Source: Deinandra increscens subsp. villosa (Eukaryota; Streptophyta; Magnoliopsida; Asterales; Asteraceae). From it: a stretch of DNA of 64,000 bases. Of the stretch, positions 59,845 to 64,000 are shown piece after piece. The position numbers and the translations under genes were made by a program. Below the pieces are notes generated by a model that was not told the origin of the DNA, made no database searches, and saw nothing but the letters and a program-made list of their open reading frames with translations. The stretch is from the NCBI GenBank assembly GCA_039602395.1, contig JBCNJP010000027.1, positions 38,077,841 to 38,141,840 of the forward strand. Reading direction: 5' to 3'. Each line of letters begins with the position of its first letter. The first letter of the stretch is position 1.

Positions 59845-61088
59845 TGTAACATCTCGAAACCGAACGAATAATTTATTCATAAAATAAATGAGACGAGACG
59901 TTAGTCCATAACTTAACCTGTTATGCATATAAGGGGTTTAATGTATAAGTTAGATAAAAACAAGTTAAAATTAAACTAATCTCAAAGTTATGGGTGATTT
60001 AGCCAAAACTCCTTAAAGAATGGAACAAAGGGTAAAAGAAATAACCTGAGGGGCCATACATGTAATTGGGGAAAACAAAAAATGCAGCCTCGAAGGGGCT
60101 TAGGCCTGGAAAACGTGAAATGGGGGGGGGGGGGGAGAAGAAGAAAAACAGGTTTGGGAGTTAGGGCTCACTTCAACTCGAAGTTCTTGCAATCCTACCT
60201 CAAGATTTAGTTTTCCATGCTCAAAATGGTGGTTGGAGGCTTGTTCTACCATCCACATTGCATAAAATAATAGATAAGTAAGTTCCCTCTCCATGGATTG
60301 ATATGGAATTCGTGATCTATTGTGGGTTTTGTCACAACGATGATCTAAACCCTAAATGCTGATAAGAAGTAGCAATCTAAACCTCATGCATCTTAGATTT
60401 TGTGGTTTTATGTTGTAATTGCTAATACATGATGAAATATGTGTTAAGTGTTCTACATGTGAAGATTTAAAGATGACAATGGAAAAAAATTAGGGTCCCT
60501 ATACGTAGACCCCCAAGTTAGCTACATATGTGTAGTAAATCTATACTTGAAAGTGGCATATAGCAAGTTAATAGATAACTTGAATGAAGAGTTTTAGTCT
60601 TGCATATTGATAATATGAAATGGTTTGAATAAATAAGAAAACAGGATATTGAACACAAGGTGTTCGATAAAATTCTAAGTGAGTTTTTAATTAAAGCAAA
60701 ACGAGTTGCTGTGATTAAAGATCAGTTTTAACCTTGTTTTAAAAATTAGTAGTAAATTACTCGAGCATCCGATGAGGGTGTGGCTTATATGGTTGGAAAG
60801 GTCTTTGAGATGACTTCAGCTCATTTTATAAATCAGAAGCTGATTCGGTCAATAATCGGGTAAAAAATGATGATTTCCGTAGCTATGCAGATTACTGAGC
60901 ATGTTGTTTTGAATAACTAAAGTTGTTGTCTTGTTTTTAGAAAAATTGTATAAAATTATAGAAACATCAATAGAAGGTGTACCATATATGCCTGGAAAGG
61001 TCTTTCAGTCTACTACGTTCCATGTTTGAACATGAAACGCTGGAAAAATTTATAACACGGTCAAAATCGACCGTTACAGCAGGATTGA
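59845..61088 (+). mobile_element. LTR 3 of the LARD-type array (3' truncated)
   Basis: It starts TGTAACATCTCGAAACC after the second purine tract. It follows LTR 1 and 2 until GTTACAGCAGGATTG, then changes to unrelated sequence. Only about 40% of the LTR is present, so the outer target duplication cannot be checked. Confidence 0.9.
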
Positions 61089-64000
61089 AAGTTAACGTGT
61101 CTTATGAGGTGCACATATGTTATGGTAAGTCGAATTTCTTTGTTAAAAGTTTTTAAATTATAGTTTCACAAATAAAGTTAACGTTTTCGAATGTATTTTA
61201 GGTGAAATCCAGTAGGATGTAATTTAGACATCTCAATTCTCAAAGCTATATATTATATACTAAGACATTATACAACTTCTTTGACCTTTAGTTGACTTTT
61301 TTTTTTATACAGGAGAGTTTGTATATATAGCTTCTAAATGAAAACATTAACGGTTGTGGACTTTGCCTGGTGGTTAGTATCTTGTATTCGGAGATTGAGA
61401 CTGTGTGCTCGAGACTCGGTGGCGCCGGTTTTCCTCCATACATTTTCTCTGGCCTCTTTTAATTTTTTTTTATTTTTTTGCTACCTGGCGAGCCACTGTC
61501 ACGTATGTAACACGTGTCACACTGATTCACTTTCTTTTGCGTCGTCATCACTTTACTCTCACGCTTTATGCCACATCGGGTTACAGCTTCCTTCTCTTCT
61601 CCTTTTTTCCGTCTTACGCAGGTAAATTTCTAATCTTTGTTGCGCCTTCTTCCTTCACGTCAATCTTTGTTTATCGGTTTCCTTAGCAGTACATAGATAT
61701 CTATTACCTTTTCCCTTAGATTTTCTGCCCTTCATTACCGAATTACTTTGGAGATCTGATTAACTGATTTTGGTTTTTTAGGTCTCAGTTTCTTATCTGG
61801 CTCGCACTCCAGCAATTGATCTTAACACACAGGTTTTTATATCGTTGTTGTTGTTTATCAATATTTAGGGTTTCTTCAATTTTTGAGCTTTATATGTATT
61901 GTCTTGATGCAGTTCTTTCGTTTGATTATCTTTCTACCTACGCAGGTATCTAACATCACTCTGTTATAGACCTTATTAAAGCATGCTCTTATTCCTTACT
62001 TTTTTAATTTCTTCGATTTGTTAGCCTGCATATACCGATTGCTTTAGGCTAGCTGTTATTAAGGATTTCTATACATAAGGCTAGCCAGATATTAATATGA
62101 TGTGCTGCGTGATGTTTGTAATTATCTTACAACCATTTTATAGGTTAGAGTTATAGAATAATTGTGGTGTTCAGGCCCTTAATTGAAAATACATCTGTTT
62201 TACCCAATGGCCACTGTCAAATCTTATTTGCTGTTTTATGTAATTTTAGGAATTGAATAACTAAAACTGTTGGGTCGTTAAGATACGTTGAATCGGGTTC
62301 TTGAATATGTATATATTAGGGTTTTTTTTCCCATTTCTTTACCAGACCTTTGGAAAGAACCTACAAAAGTATTGGAATTTGAGGCTAATGTGGAATTACC
62401 TTCCTAGGTTAATGTGAGAGTTTTTGATTTTTTTTTTTAAAAACTTAAAGTTCTGAACCTGCGATTTTTGTTAAGAAGGTGAAGATTTTGAGGATTTTCT
62501 GTTATCACTTTATTTTTATTTCAGCCTCTTAAAACAATAATCAGAACTTTTGTTAGATGCTGACTTATAGGAGTCGCAGGCCTTTGGTGATTTAAAGTAT
62601 GAGGTTTCATAAGAGATTAGCCTTTAGCATTAGATCTGTCCACTATTATTTAGGTCATCAGGATGGCATGAGGGTAGTCACTCTGAACTGCATCTGCAGA
62701 TTTTTGGCTGTTAACAGTCTAAATTTTGGTTTAGAAGTAAGTGGTTTATGCTAAATCTCATCTTCAAGATACGAATAAGAACCTTCAATCTGTAAATTTC
62801 ATTTTGTGTTAGTTTAAAATTATATCTGTAAACTGCTAGGTGCTAAAATCCTGTTGGCTACATGTAATGGTTGAGTGAAATATATTTGTTATGAGGCAAT
62901 ACACTGATAATAATACTATTATGTCTTAGGCAACAAATCTATGCATATCTATTCAGTTTATCTTTAGGATTCATTTATATGTCTACTGTTTCCCTATCAC
63001 CTTATGGAACAACATTGTGTGTTTAGTTATGCTTTGCTATTGCCTTTATTTCTTTTCATTCATGATATATATCTGTGTACACAGTATTTATGTTTATTTT
63101 TAGTGGTTTAGGTTCCGACATTTGTTACAGAGTTGTTTTTTAGATAGACATTTCTTTATTGCAATGGTCCTTCGATGGATCGTGTTCCTCTTCTTGGGGA
63201 AATTTTCCCCTTCATAGTTGCTGGGTAACAGTAACATTTACCCTCTCTAGGAATGCGTATGATTTACGTGCTGAAGGTTTTATTCTACGTAAGGCTTTCT
63301 TAGGTTTACGTATAGTTACATCCGGTTAGGGCGTGCTACACGTTTCTACATGAAAGCTCTCTCTGTTTTTTTTTCGTAATTCATAAACCGCCTTTTCTAA
63401 TAGCCATATACCTTTACCTTTGAATTATATATTACAGTTTTTGTTGACTTTGTTACAAAGCCAGACAGTTACCGTTCAGAGACCGGTTAGGAAATTGTGA
63501 CGTCTCTTATGGTCAACAACTGACCATATTAGGTCTGTCCAACATCCATTTTAATAAAACTTCATTTTTTGAATAGTATGATGACCTTAACAACTATAGG
63601 TTCTCTTTTCTAATTTTGCCTTACAGAAACATCTGTTATTATAAAAAAAGGACCTCCCTATACGTCTTTATAACTTTTTAATATAGCTTTTTAGGCTTCG
63701 CCTTTACGTTAGGTGGGCGCATACGTAAACTGTTTGTATTTTTATCTAAAATATAAAGTTACACTGATGGGATTATTACAGGTAGTTGGCAAGTATGAAA
63801 CTTCACCCAGTTTGCGCAGTCCTTAGACCTCATTTGTAGATTTGCATGTGTTAGAATTATGTTGTTTGGCTACTACTTTATACTAATGTTTCTCTTTGTT
63901 TACAAGTTGTTTTTTTATTCAGTAGGTAACTTATTTAGAGTTCTTTTTTTCACCTGTATAGGCTTATACATGTACTGAGTTACAGCCTAACCTCTTTAAA
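61089..64000. other. Right flank without a recognised coding gene
   Basis: AT/T-rich sequence. At about 61357-61420 a GCCTGGTGGTTAGTATC (A-box-like) and CTCGAGACTCGG (weak B-box) could be a SINE head. At 61560-61945 several pyrimidine-AG / GT pairs delimit short exon-like pieces (ends near 61620, 61783-61831, 61912-61945) without an open frame. Nothing further is supported to the window end. Confidence 0.4.

Noticed and set aside
61338..61686. Two overlapping frames of about 95 codons
   Set aside because: They overlap a SINE-like head and a T-rich stretch, with composition typical of translated non-coding DNA.

Overview
The window is plant nuclear DNA: AT-rich, with split genes that have canonical GT/AG introns, a UBX-domain protein, an MBOAT acyltransferase and a chloroplast thylakoid phosphoprotein, all embedded in nested transposable elements. 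The styles of LTR (tRNA-iMet primer site, very long LTRs) and MITE suggest an Asteraceae-like eudicot. That placement rests on repeat style and was not tested.

Layout. 1-5300 holds the 3' part of a long LTR followed by small non-autonomous DNA elements, including a 644-bp element with 9-bp target duplications and a palindromic core. 5491-11134 is a complete ten-exon PUX7/PUX8-type gene (UBA, UIM, UBX; 462 aa), with a LINE 3' end in intron 1. 12245-16460 is a complete eight-exon LPCAT-type MBOAT gene (462 aa). Its last intron contains the most notable object in the window: a 1,313-bp Mutator-like element (14909-16221) with 326-bp terminal inverted repeats and a perfect 9-bp target duplication. 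It carries an intact, opposite-strand gene for thylakoid soluble phosphoprotein TSP9, so it is a Pack-MULE-like structure with a full-length cargo gene.

17650-22481 is a non-autonomous CACTA-like element with subterminal repeats, a coiled-coil ORF remnant and a nested hAT MITE. 22491-23574 is an old fragment of the long LTR that forms the array at 48-61 kb. 24963-27257 holds two hAT-type elements with target duplications and a SINE-like element.

27744-42855 contains three near-identical copies of a block carrying a broken minus-strand Harbinger-type ORF1-like (Myb/SANT plus NAM-associated) gene. The blocks are separated by a 500-N assembly gap, a 5'-truncated decayed Copia element and a minus-strand Ty3/Gypsy LTR with the end of its pol. 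The gene is split by a (TA)n-flanked, Micron-like element that carries a series of GTTACA-N4-TGTAAC dyads. The third copy also holds a roughly 1-kb fold-back element with a minisatellite loop.

48322-61088 is a tandem LTR-internal-LTR-internal-LTR array of a non-autonomous Ty3/Gypsy-like element (LARD type): 3.2-kb LTR, tRNA-Met primer site, 30-codon gag stub and poly-G polypurine tract. A Tourist-like MITE is nested in it, and its empty site is preserved in the sister copy. From 61089 to the end I see no coding gene.

The three confident host genes (PUX-type, LPCAT-type, TSP9) act in unrelated processes: CDC48/ubiquitin adaptation, phospholipid remodelling and thylakoid light harvesting. The LPCAT and TSP9 genes are linked only because a transposon placed one inside an intron of the other.
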